This document shows, piece by piece, positions 45,229 to 53,430 of a stretch of 64,000 bases of DNA; positions within the stretch are counted from its first letter, which is position 1, and each line of letters opens with the position of its first letter. Source of the stretch: Microbacterium paraoxydans. Its GTDB lineage: Bacteria; Actinomycetota; Actinomycetes; Actinomycetales; Microbacteriaceae. The translations under genes were made by a program, and so were the position numbers. The stretch lies in assembly GCF_018224615.1 (NCBI RefSeq), contig NZ_JAGTUK010000001.1, positions 620,001 through 684,000 of the forward strand, in the 5' to 3' direction. Below the pieces are notes generated by a model. The model had not been told where the DNA came from. It worked only from the letters and a program-made list of their open reading frames with translations, and searched no databases.

Positions 45229-46217
45229 CCACCGCGCCGAGCACGACCGACGACACCTGCTCGCCCGTCGCCACGCACGCGATCGGGCAGGAAGCCGCAG
45301 CCTCCGTCGCCACCACGCTGAAAGCGCTCGCGGAGCCCCTGCGGCTGCGGATGCTGTCCGCGATCGCCTCGGACCCCCGCGGGGAGTCGTGCGTGTGCGA
45401 CCTCGCGGCGCTCGCCGACGTGTCGCAGCCCACCGTCTCGCACCACCTGAAGGTGCTGAAAGAGGTCGAGGTGCTGACGTCGGAACGACGCGGCACGTGG
45501 GTCTGGTACCGGATCAACCCCGATCGACGGGGTGCCGTCACGGCCCTGCTGGACTCCTTCGCCCCCGCCACCGTCGCGCCCTCCGGCGTCGCCGCCGACG
45601 ACGACGCGCACCGCCCCGACTTCGACGGCCGCATCACCCGCCTCGCCCACGAACTCGCAGCCGAGACTCCGGAGATCACCGAGGACGCCGTGCTCAGCAT
45701 CGTGCGCGAGTCGTACACGGCGCTCGCCCGGACGGCCAGGGTCACGTCGGCCCTCGTGCCGCTCACGGAGCGGTTCGCCCGGCAGCGCCTGGCCGACCTC
45801 ACGCGCGACCGCGCCAGCGGCGTACCGCAGGTGCTGTTCGTGTGCGTCGCGAACGCCGGCCGGTCGCAGCTCGCGGCGGCGCTCGTCAACCAGTTCGGCG
45901 GCGGGCGGATCGTCGCGCGATCCGCCGGCTCCCGCCCCGCCGACGTGATCCACCCGCACGTGCGTTCCCTCCTCGCCGAGATCGAGGGCGACGACGCCGC
46001 ACAGCGCTTCCCCAAGCCGCTCACCGACGATGCCGTGCGCGCCGCCGACGTCGTCATCACGATGGGCTGCGGCGACGTGTGCCCCGTCATCCCCGGTGTC
46101 CGTTACGAGGACTGGGCGGTCGGGGACCCCGCGCTCGCATCCGCGGAGGGTGTCGAAGCCATCCGCGACGACATCGCCGCTCGTGCCCGCATCCTCGTCG
46201 ACGACCTCCTCCACTGA
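45225..46217 (+). CDS. ArsR regulator fused to arsenate reductase domain
   Basis: This 330-residue protein has three parts. Residues about 25-110 are an ArsR/SmtB winged helix with the As(III)-binding CVC pair (Cys 56 and Cys 58) and VSQPTVSHHLKVLKE. Residues about 130-190 resemble the three-helix N-terminal extension of mycothiol-dependent arsenate reductases. Residues about 200-330 are a low-molecular-weight phosphatase-like arsenate reductase with the nucleophile loop CVANAGRSQ (Cys 207) and Cys 282/286. The ATG overlaps the acr3 stop. It could both repress the operon and reduce arsenate. Confidence 0.92.
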   Translation: MTTAPSTTDDTCSPVATHAIGQEAAASVATTLKALAEPLRLRMLSAIASDPRGESCVCDLAALADVSQPTVSHHLKVLKEVEVLTSERRGTWVWYRINPDRRGAVTALLDSFAPATVAPSGVAADDDAHRPDFDGRITRLAHELAAETPEITEDAVLSIVRESYTALARTARVTSALVPLTERFARQRLADLTRDRASGVPQVLFVCVANAGRSQLAAALVNQFGGGRIVARSAGSRPADVIHPHVRSLLAEIEGDDAAQRFPKPLTDDAVRAADVVITMGCGDVCPVIPGVRYEDWAVGDPALASAEGVEAIRDDIAARARILVDDLLH

Positions 46218-46237
46218 CCCACCTCCCAGGAGCCACC

Positions 46238-46642
46238 ATGTCCGAAAACCACACTCCGTCCGTCCTCTTCGTCTGCGTGCACAACGCGGGTCGCTCGCAG
46301 ATGGCCGCCGGCTTCCTGCGCGACATCGCCGGCGACCGCATCGAGGTGCGCTCCGCGGGGTCGATGCCCGCGGAACAGATCAACCCCGTCGCCGTCGCGG
46401 CGATGAGCGAGGTCGGCATCGACATCACCGCCGAACAGCCGAAGGTGCTCACCGTGGAAGCGGTGCAGAGCTCCGACGTGGTCATCACGATGGGGTGCGG
46501 CGACGCCTGCCCGATCTTCCCCGGCAAGCGTTACGAGGACTGGGAGCTCGACGACCCGGCCGGTCAGGGGATCGAGGCGGTGCGCCCGATTCGCGATGAC
46601 ATCCGCGCGCGCATCGAGCAGCTCGTGAGTGAGCTGGTCTGA
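46238..46642 (+). CDS. arsC: Arsenate reductase, LMW-phosphatase type
   Basis: The 134-residue enzyme has the loop CVHNAGRSQ (Cys 13) and GCGDACP near residue 86. It reduces As(V) to As(III) for export by Acr3, in actinobacteria usually with mycothiol and mycoredoxin. AGGAG precedes the ATG. It is a stand-alone paralogue of the reductase domain in the preceding fusion. Confidence 0.95.
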   Translation: MSENHTPSVLFVCVHNAGRSQMAAGFLRDIAGDRIEVRSAGSMPAEQINPVAVAAMSEVGIDITAEQPKVLTVEAVQSSDVVITMGCGDACPIFPGKRYEDWELDDPAGQGIEAVRPIRDDIRARIEQLVSELV

Positions 46643-46759
46643 GCGCCGGACGTCTCCGGGCGTCATCCGCGAGTGTTCCTGCCCCCATTTTTCCCGGAAG
46701 TGGGATATATTGCTGAAAGGTAGAACTTCACTCTCCAATACTCCCCAACTGGAGGACGC

Positions 46760-47446
46760 GTGACACTCTCAGGTGGTCCGCTCGAGCGTCGGTCGATGAG
46801 CGACGAGGCCTTCGTGCGGCTACAGGACGCCATCATCAGCGGAGAGCTGCCCCCGGGGGAGCGACTCCGTGACTACGAGCTCGCGGAGCGTCTCGGCACG
46901 TCCAAGACCCCCATCCGCCACGCGCTCGACCGCCTGGCCGACAACGGACTCGTCGAGATGCAGCGCAACCGCTACACCCGCGTCGCGCCGATCGACCTCG
47001 ACCGGGTGCGCAACGCCGTCGACCTGTTCGGCGACATCTGGATCGGTTCGGTACGGCACGTGCTGCCCGTGATCCAGAAGGACGACGTGTCGTACCTGGT
47101 CGAACTCGCCGACGACATGGGTGCTGCGGTCAAGTCGCGCGACGTCATCGCGTTCGGCACCGCCCTGCGCGGCGCCGCCACGGGCTTCGCCCGCATCGAG
47201 GGCAACGCGGCGCGTGCGACCGTGATCGAGCGCCTCGGTCCGCAGATCCGCCGGTTCAGCCAGCACTCGAAGGACGCCTTCGACTGGTCGGCCGTCGACG
47301 ACGTCGTGACCGCGCTCCGTGAGGCGATGAAGGAACGCGACGCCGTCAAGATCCGCGCCGTGCTCGTCACGCTCTTCGACGAGGTGTTCCCGGCGATCAT
47401 CGATCGCGCAGAGGCGGAGGGACTGACCGTCACCTCCGTCGAGTGA
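46760..47446 (+). CDS. GntR-family transcriptional regulator
   Basis: The 228-residue protein has an N-terminal winged helix (LRDYELAERLGTSKTPIRHA) and an all-helical effector domain. The GTG at 46760 follows GGAGG; TATATT at 46706-46711 is the likely -10 box, giving a leader of about 40 nt. No clear target is adjacent. Confidence 0.9.
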   Translation: MTLSGGPLERRSMSDEAFVRLQDAIISGELPPGERLRDYELAERLGTSKTPIRHALDRLADNGLVEMQRNRYTRVAPIDLDRVRNAVDLFGDIWIGSVRHVLPVIQKDDVSYLVELADDMGAAVKSRDVIAFGTALRGAATGFARIEGNAARATVIERLGPQIRRFSQHSKDAFDWSAVDDVVTALREAMKERDAVKIRAVLVTLFDEVFPAIIDRAEAEGLTVTSVE

Positions 47447-47509
47447 TCCGCGATCCGCGATCGAGGGCGGCCGCCGTGCGCGGCCGCCCTCGACGCGTAT
47501 CCGGTCCCG

Positions 47510-48811
47510 CTACGGCGTCAGGCGGTGCAGGTCGCGCGGGAACAGCGTGACCTCGCGGATGTTGGGCGCCTCGACGAGTCGAGCGATCCAGCGCTCCAGT
47601 CCGATCGCGAAGCCGCCGTGCGGCGGCATCCCGTGGGCGAACGCCTCCAGGTAGCCGCGATACGCCTCGGGAGACTCGCCACGGGCCTCGATCGCGCCGA
47701 CCAGGTCGGAGTGCCGATGTCGGCGCTGCCCCCCGGTCACCAGTTCCAGGCCGCGGAAGAGCAGGTCGAAGCTGTTGCTCCACCGCTCGTCGCCGGGCTG
47801 CGGGTGCGTGTAGAACGGGCGCTTGCTCATCGGGTATCCCTCCACCGCGAGCACGTCGCTGCCGAACTCGGCCTTGGCCCAGTCGCCCAACGCCCGCTCG
47901 TGCGCGGGCGCCAGGTCGGGCTCGTCGTCGGGCGCACCCACCAGGCGCAGCGCCTCGCGGAAGTGCACGACCGGGATCTCCTCGGGGATCGCGGGCAGCG
48001 GCACCGCGAGCTGCGCCACTGCCGGCGCGGCCTCGGTGCGGATGCCGTCGAGCATGCCCCGCAGCACCTCGCCCAGCAGCGCCAGCACGTCGCGGTGGTG
48101 CCGCACGAAGCCGAACTCCACGTCGAGCGACACGTACTCCGACAGGTGCCGCACGGTGTCGTGCGGCTCGGCGCGGAACACCGGTCCGACCTCGTACACC
48201 CGCTCGAACACGCCGACGAGCTGTTGCTTGTAGAACTGCGGGCTCTGCGCCAGGTACGCGGAGCGGCCGAAGTAGTCCACCGGGAACACGTCGGCCCCCG
48301 ACTCGGTCGCGGTGGCCACGATCTTGGGAGTGTGCACCTCGGTGAACCCGGCCGCATCCAGCGTGCGACGGAAGCCCCGCAGGCTCGCGGCCGCCAGCGC
48401 CCACGTCGCTCGGCGGGCGGGGTGACGCCACAGGACCGGCGCGTGGTCGAGCAGGGTCGGCAGCGTGGCCTCCAGGGTCGGCCGCCACAGGTCCACCACG
48501 GGGGTCTCCGCGGGCTCGGACAGCAGCTCGATCAGCGGCGACACGACCTCGACGCCCTCGGGCGCCTGCGGGTTCGCCGACACGGTTCCCGTGACGCGCA
48601 CCACGGTCTCCTCCGGCGGGAGCCCGGTGTCGGGGAACTCGCTCGGACGCAGCACGACCTGCGCCAGTCCGGAGCGGTCGCGCAGGATCAGGAAGGCCAC
48701 GGCGGCGAGCTCGCGGCGGCGGTGCACGTGGCCGAGGAGCGTGACGCTCTCTCCGGGTGCGGTGCGGGACAGGTCGGTCGCGAGTGTGCGACCGGGGTCG
48801 GGTGATCTCAT
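47510..48811 (-). CDS. aspS: Aspartyl-tRNA synthetase, archaeal/nondiscriminating type
   Basis: The 433-residue class II synthetase lacks the bacterial GAD insertion that makes ordinary bacterial AspRS about 590 residues. It has archaeal-type ESGADVFPVDYFGRSAYLAQ, motif 2 FRAEPHDTVRHLSEYVSLD and motif 3 GGFAIGLERWIARLV. Such enzymes may charge tRNA-Asn with Asp as well. It is probably a second AspRS in this genome, the main one lying elsewhere. It is preceded by a T-box leader whose terminal hairpin covers its ribosome binding site. Confidence 0.9.
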   Translation of the reverse strand: MRSPDPGRTLATDLSRTAPGESVTLLGHVHRRRELAAVAFLILRDRSGLAQVVLRPSEFPDTGLPPEETVVRVTGTVSANPQAPEGVEVVSPLIELLSEPAETPVVDLWRPTLEATLPTLLDHAPVLWRHPARRATWALAAASLRGFRRTLDAAGFTEVHTPKIVATATESGADVFPVDYFGRSAYLAQSPQFYKQQLVGVFERVYEVGPVFRAEPHDTVRHLSEYVSLDVEFGFVRHHRDVLALLGEVLRGMLDGIRTEAAPAVAQLAVPLPAIPEEIPVVHFREALRLVGAPDDEPDLAPAHERALGDWAKAEFGSDVLAVEGYPMSKRPFYTHPQPGDERWSNSFDLLFRGLELVTGGQRRHRHSDLVGAIEARGESPEAYRGYLEAFAHGMPPHGGFAIGLERWIARLVEAPNIREVTLFPRDLHRLTP

Positions 48812-48968
48812 TCTTCCTCCAGGTTGCGGAAGCCCTGGAGGTGCGGGCGGGGGCTAGATCGCGGTGCCACCACACCTTCGCCGGTGAGACACCGGCCTCT
48901 CGTCGATACGCCGGACGCGCGGGGACCGCCTGCCGTGAGGCCGGGGGTCGTCACGCCCCGCGGTCGCC
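48812..48968 (-). ncRNA. T-box leader (translational, short Stem I)
   Basis: Read on the minus strand, the leader has the T-box core GTGGTGGCACCGCG (48873-48860). Stem III is GCCGGTG/CACCGGC (48880-48896). A short Stem I is closed by GACCGC/GCGGTC (48965-48960 with 48929-48924) with tip hairpin CGTGA/TCACG. The tip loop contains GAC (48949-48947), an Asp codon. At the 3' end CCTCCAGG/CCTGGAGG (48841-48834 with 48823-48816) sequesters the ribosome binding site just before the ATG, so control is translational. The -10 box is TAGACT (48980-48975). Confidence 0.87.
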
Positions 48969-49041
48969 ACGGTCAGTCTAAGGGACGGCGTTCTCGGCAG
49001 ATCCACAGCATTCCGATATGAGCGTCTCGTACTCTGGGAGC

Positions 49042-49136
49042 CCCAAGGGGAGTACTCCGACACGGTCGGGTCGTCATTACGGATGCATCGCATCCCGGCC
49101 CACCGGTCCCGCGCAAGGGATGGAGAAGACTTTGGC
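49042..49136 (+). ncRNA. yybP-ykoY manganese riboswitch
   Basis: The sequence has the conserved 5' AAGGGGAGTA element (about 49045), a middle CGTCATTACGGATGCATCG segment, a GCATCCCGGCCCACCGG segment and the 3' GAGAAGACTTTGG. Promoter TACTCT at 49030-49035 gives a start near 49042. It precedes a TerC-family gene, the classic target of this Mn2+-sensing riboswitch. Boundaries are approximate. Confidence 0.85.
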
Positions 49137-49168
49137 GCTGTTCAGCCACGCCGAATCTGGAGAATCCC

Positions 49169-50182
49169 TTGGACGTCACCCCCCTCATCTGGGCCATCAC
49201 CATCGCGGTCACCATCGCGTTCTTCGTGTACGAGTTCTTCGCCCACGTGCGCACGCCGCACGAGCCCACCATCGGTGAGTCCGCCCGCTGGTCGGTCTTC
49301 TACATCAGCCTCGCGCTGCTCTTCGGCGTCGGCATCGGCGTGGTGTCGGGCTGGACCTACGGCGGCGAGTACTTCGCCGGCTACCTCACCGAGAAGGCCC
49401 TGTCGATCGACAACCTCTTCGTGTTCCTGATCGTCATGACCGGGTTCGCCGTGCCGAAGATCTACCAGCAGAAGGTGCTGATGATCGGCATCGTCATCGC
49501 CCTGATCCTCCGCGGCGTCTTCATCGCGGTCGGCGCGACGCTGATCGAGAACTTCTCCTGGATCTTCTACGTGTTCGGTGCGCTCCTGCTGTTCCTCGCC
49601 TACCGGCAGGCGTTCAGCAACCACGAGAGCAACCCCGCGAACGGCCGCTTCATGACCTTCGTGCGCCGCCACCTCCCCGTCAGCGAGGAGTACAACGAGG
49701 ACCGGCTGACCGTCGTCAAGAACGGCAAGCGCTTCGTCACCCCGATGCTGCTCACGATCATCGCGATCGGATTCATCGACCTCGTCTTCGCGGTCGACTC
49801 GATCCCCGCGATCTACGGCCTCACCGACCAGGCGTACATCGTGTTCACCGCCAACGCCTTCGCGCTCATGGGTCTGCGCCAGCTGTACTTCCTCATCGGC
49901 GGACTGCTGGAGCGCCTGGTCTACCTGGCCCAGGGCCTCGCCGTGATCCTCGCGTTCATCGGCGTCAAGCTCGTGCTGCACGCCCTGCACGTCAACGAGG
50001 TCCCCTTCATCAACAACGGCGAGCCGATGCTCTGGGCGCCGGAGATCCCGATCTGGTTCTCGCTGCTCTTCATCGCCGCGACCATCGCCGTCGCCACCGT
50101 CGCGAGCCTGCTCAAGACCCGCAGGACCGCTGCCCTCCCGGCCACGACCGGCACCACCCCCATCGACAAGGAGCACTCTTGA
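49169..50182 (+). CDS. TerC-family membrane protein (Mn2+ exporter-like)
   Basis: The 337-residue protein has about nine membrane helices and the acidic motifs SIDNLFVF and FAVDSIPAI typical of TerC/Alx/MeeF proteins, which export Mn2+ or metalate exoenzymes. The start is a TTG at 49169 preceded by TGGAGA; no in-frame ATG or GTG fits. Control by the upstream Mn riboswitch strongly supports manganese homeostasis. Confidence 0.92.
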   Translation: MDVTPLIWAITIAVTIAFFVYEFFAHVRTPHEPTIGESARWSVFYISLALLFGVGIGVVSGWTYGGEYFAGYLTEKALSIDNLFVFLIVMTGFAVPKIYQQKVLMIGIVIALILRGVFIAVGATLIENFSWIFYVFGALLLFLAYRQAFSNHESNPANGRFMTFVRRHLPVSEEYNEDRLTVVKNGKRFVTPMLLTIIAIGFIDLVFAVDSIPAIYGLTDQAYIVFTANAFALMGLRQLYFLIGGLLERLVYLAQGLAVILAFIGVKLVLHALHVNEVPFINNGEPMLWAPEIPIWFSLLFIAATIAVATVASLLKTRRTAALPATTGTTPIDKEHS

Positions 50183-50222
50183 GCGCCCAGCGCTGTTCTG
50201 ACTCTTCGGACTCTGACAGTAC

Positions 50223-50248
50223 GAGCGCCCGGTTCACCCCGGGCGCTC
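50223..50248 (+). terminator. Hairpin between terC-like and CNNM genes
   Basis: GAGCGCCCGG (50223-50232) pairs with CCGGGCGCTC (50239-50248) around a six-base loop. There is no U-tract, so it may only attenuate read-through into the next gene rather than end transcription. Confidence 0.5.
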
Positions 50249-50276
50249 ACCCCGCACCCGGAGAGGGCGCCCGCTG

Positions 50277-51560
50277 ATGGGTGACCTGCTCCTGAACATC
50301 GCTCTCGTCCTCCTGTTCGTGCTGATCGGCGGTGTCTTCGCCGCGACGGAGATGGCCCTCGTCACGCTGCGCGAGAGTCAGATCAATGCGATCGGCCAGC
50401 GCGGCAAGCGCGGCGCGAAGGTCGCCGGCCTCGCCCGCAACCCGAACACGTTCCTGTCGGCCGTGCAGATCGGCGTGACCGTGGCGGGCTTCGCGTCCGC
50501 CGCGTACGGTGCCACGTCGATCGCGCCGTCGCTCGCCCCCGTCTTCGAGAGCTGGGGCCTCGCCCCGTCCGTGGCCCTGACGGTCGCGACCCTCGTGCTC
50601 ACGCTCGTGATCGCCTACCTGTCGCTCGTGCTCGGCGAGCTCGTGCCGAAGCGCCTCGCGATCCAGCGCAACGCGCAGTTCGCGTACGCGGTCGCGCCGG
50701 CGCTCAACGGCTTCGCGACCGTCATGCGTCCCGTCATCTGGCTGCTGTCGGTCTCCACGAACGCGCTCGTGCGGCTGCTCGGCGGCGACCCCCACAAGAC
50801 CAGCGACGAGCTCACCGACGAGGAGGTGCGCGACATCGTCGCCACCCACCAGGGGCTGCCCGACGACGAGCGCCGCATCCTCGACGACGTGCTGTCGCTG
50901 CGCGGCCGCCAGGTGAGCGAGGTCATGCGACCCCGGCCCGAAGTCGTGGCCCTCGACCAGACGGCCACGATCGGCGCCGCCATACAGCAGGTGCGCGAGC
51001 TGCCGTTCTCGCGCTACCCCGTGTCGGACACCTCGATCGACGACCTCACCGGGTTCGTGCACGTGCGCGACCTGTTCGAGGCCGCCGCCGACGACCCGGA
51101 GCGCCCGCTCGCGGCCCTCGTGCGCGACATCCCCTACATCCCCTCGACCGCCCGGGTGCTGCCGACGCTGACCCGCATGCGCGCCGAGGGCCACCACATC
51201 GCGGTCGTCGTCGACGAGTACGGCGGCACCGACGGACTCGTCACGCTGGAAGACCTCGTGGAGGAGGTCGTCGGGGAGATCTTCGACGAGTACGACGCCG
51301 AGGTGTTCATCTCCGACGACGGGCTCGACGGGCGCCTCAACCTGCAGGACTTCGAGGAGGCCACGGGGCTCGCGATGCCGCGCGGCTCGTCCGACACGAT
51401 CGCCGGCTTCGTGACGGAACAGCTCGGACGCCTGGCCGTGGTGGGCGACACCGTCGAGGTGCCCGGCGCGACGATCCAGGTGACGGAGGTCGATCGCCGA
51501 CGGATCGCACGCGTGCGGGTCACCCGGCACGCGGAGCCCGAGGTGGCTGCGGTGGAGTGA
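50277..51560 (+). CDS. CNNM/HlyC-CorC family transporter
   Basis: The 427-residue protein has an N-terminal CNNM membrane domain with four helices (about residues 5-145), two CBS domains (about residues 195-320) and a C-terminal CorC/HlyC domain. Family members move Mg2+ or other divalent cations. GGAGAGG precedes the ATG. Its place after the Mn-riboswitch-controlled gene suggests involvement in Mn2+/Mg2+ balance. Confidence 0.92.
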   Translation: MGDLLLNIALVLLFVLIGGVFAATEMALVTLRESQINAIGQRGKRGAKVAGLARNPNTFLSAVQIGVTVAGFASAAYGATSIAPSLAPVFESWGLAPSVALTVATLVLTLVIAYLSLVLGELVPKRLAIQRNAQFAYAVAPALNGFATVMRPVIWLLSVSTNALVRLLGGDPHKTSDELTDEEVRDIVATHQGLPDDERRILDDVLSLRGRQVSEVMRPRPEVVALDQTATIGAAIQQVRELPFSRYPVSDTSIDDLTGFVHVRDLFEAAADDPERPLAALVRDIPYIPSTARVLPTLTRMRAEGHHIAVVVDEYGGTDGLVTLEDLVEEVVGEIFDEYDAEVFISDDGLDGRLNLQDFEEATGLAMPRGSSDTIAGFVTEQLGRLAVVGDTVEVPGATIQVTEVDRRRIARVRVTRHAEPEVAAVE

Positions 51561-51587
51561 GCCGTGCCGCGGGCGCCCGGCCGGTCG

Positions 51588-52493
51588 TCAGGCCGGGCGC
51601 ACCGCGCTGCCGAGGTCGGCGAGGCCCTCGCCGAGGATCTCGGTCAGCAGTCGCGCGTAGCGGCCGTCGGGGTCGAGATCGGGGTCGAACACCGTGACGC
51701 TCGCGCCGACGGCCCGGGGCGCGAGCTCCCTCAGCAGCACGGTGAGCTCGTCGGCGGTGAGGCCTCCCGGATCGGGACTGTCGACCGCGGGCATGACGCT
51801 CGGGTCGAGCACGTCGACGTCGAGCTGCAGCCAGTAGGCGGAGCCCGCCGCCGCAGCCGTCTCCGCCGCGACCGCCCGCGGCCCCCGCGCGGACACCTCG
51901 GCCGAGGGGGTGACCCGGGCCAGGAGCGCGCGGACCTCCTCCTGCTCCTCGTCGTCGTCGCGATGCCCGATGTGCGCGGTGTGCTCAGCCGCGAAGTACG
52001 GCCCGAGCCCGTCGATGTCGGAGATGGCCGGCCAGTGCAGCCCGACCGCCGCCGCCAAGGCCTCGCCCGCGACCGCCGCGCACGCCTCACTGTTGCCCGG
52101 GTGGCGGAAGTCGGTGTGCCCGTCGACGTGCACGAGCCCGACGTCGCCGCGCCTCCGGACCGCGATGCCCGCAGCCACCAGCACGCTGCAGTCGCCCCCG
52201 ACGACCACTGGGGAGCGACCCGCATCGAGCGCCGCGCCGATACGCGACGCGAGGCGCCGCGAGTGATCCACGAACGCGGCCTCATTGCGCACCCGCCCAG
52301 GAGGGCGCACCGCATCGTCGGCCACGTAGCGCCCCGGCAGCACGACCCCGGAGTCGGTGGCACCCCGCGCGAGGAACCGCTCGTACAGGCCGGCCTCGCG
52401 CAGCGCCTCGGGTGCCTTGGCAGCACCGGGCACGCTGCCCGGCTCGGGGGGACGGAGGCCGAGGTTGGTGGGCGCCGACAGGAGGGTGATCAT
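51588..52493 (-). CDS. Arginase/agmatinase-family protein
   Basis: The 301-residue protein has the ureohydrolase fold motifs VVGGDCSV, LVHVDGHTDF and QLDVDVLDPSVMPAVDSPDPGG (shown in part). Most members have GGDHS, whose His ligates Mn; here Cys replaces it. The other metal ligands remain. Substrate may be arginine or another guanidino compound. The ATG at 52493, seven bases after AGGA, is preferred over a GTG two codons earlier. Confidence 0.88.
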   Translation of the reverse strand: MITLLSAPTNLGLRPPEPGSVPGAAKAPEALREAGLYERFLARGATDSGVVLPGRYVADDAVRPPGRVRNEAAFVDHSRRLASRIGAALDAGRSPVVVGGDCSVLVAAGIAVRRRGDVGLVHVDGHTDFRHPGNSEACAAVAGEALAAAVGLHWPAISDIDGLGPYFAAEHTAHIGHRDDDEEQEEVRALLARVTPSAEVSARGPRAVAAETAAAAGSAYWLQLDVDVLDPSVMPAVDSPDPGGLTADELTVLLRELAPRAVGASVTVFDPDLDPDGRYARLLTEILGEGLADLGSAVRPA

Positions 52494-52532
52494 GCGCACA
52501 TCCTGCCGCGGGGGTCGGACATCGCCGCGGGG

Positions 52533-53405
52533 TCAGGCGGGGAAGCGCACGCCCGTGAGCGCCTCGGCCGACGCCCACAGCGCGGCGCCCGTCTCCGCCG
52601 CGCGCACCTCATCGGTCGCCGCGACCCGCGACGGCGCGCCGCGGAACTCCAGCAGGCCGCCGGGACCCCAGTAGTCGCCGTTCGCGACGTCGGGTGCGGT
52701 GGCGGCGTGCACGATCGGCAGGGCACCGCCGTCCTTGCCCTGCACCAGCACGCGCGTGGGGATCGCGAGGGCCCGCAGCCATCCGGGAACGGGAGCCAGG
52801 CCGTCCCGCCGCGGTGTGAGCGGGTCGACCGCGTATCCCGGATGCGCGCACACGGCGAGCCGCCCCGAGCCGGACCAGCGGCGGGCGAGCTCGAACGTGA
52901 ACGCCATGAGCGCGGCCTTCGAGCGCCCGTACTGGCGCAGCGACGAGCCCGTCCAGGCGGCATCGAGCCGCTCGGGCTGCAGGCGGGCGAAGCGGTGCGC
53001 GAGCGACCCGACCGTCACCACCCGCGCGTCCGCGGTGAGCAGCGGTGCGAGCTGCGCGACCAGCGCGAAGTGTCCGAGCACGTTCGTGCCCACCATCAGG
53101 TCGTGACCGTCGGCGGTGCGCGCCGCGGGATCGGCCGCCTTGACCCCCGCGTTGCAGACCACCGCGTCGAGGGGCTCGTCGACGGCTGCGGCCGCGGCCG
53201 CCACGCTGTCGAGCGCGCCGAGGTCGAGCGGCAGCACCCGCACGTCGGCGTCCGGCACCCGCTCGCGGATCGCGGAGGCCGCGGTGGCCGCGCGCTCGGG
53301 GGAGCGGCACCCCAGCAGCACCCGGGCGCCGCGGGCGGCGAGCTGTTCGGCGCACCAGTAGCCGATGCCCGCGTTGGCTCCGGTGACGAGGATCGTGCGG
53401 CTCAT
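52533..53405 (-). CDS. SDR-family oxidoreductase, retinol dehydrogenase-like
   Basis: The 290-residue protein has TGANAGIG (residues about 8-15), the NAG motif (VVCNAGV) and catalytic YGRSK. Length and WGPGGLLEFRG-type C-terminus are like the retinol-dehydrogenase/protochlorophyllide-like subgroup. Substrate is unknown. TAGGGT lies six bases before the ATG, a leaderless promoter. Confidence 0.9.
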   Translation of the reverse strand: MSRTILVTGANAGIGYWCAEQLAARGARVLLGCRSPERAATAASAIRERVPDADVRVLPLDLGALDSVAAAAAAVDEPLDAVVCNAGVKAADPAARTADGHDLMVGTNVLGHFALVAQLAPLLTADARVVTVGSLAHRFARLQPERLDAAWTGSSLRQYGRSKAALMAFTFELARRWSGSGRLAVCAHPGYAVDPLTPRRDGLAPVPGWLRALAIPTRVLVQGKDGGALPIVHAATAPDVANGDYWGPGGLLEFRGAPSRVAATDEVRAAETGAALWASAEALTGVRFPA

Positions 53406-53430
53406 CGTTTCACCCTACGGGCAGGCGCGG

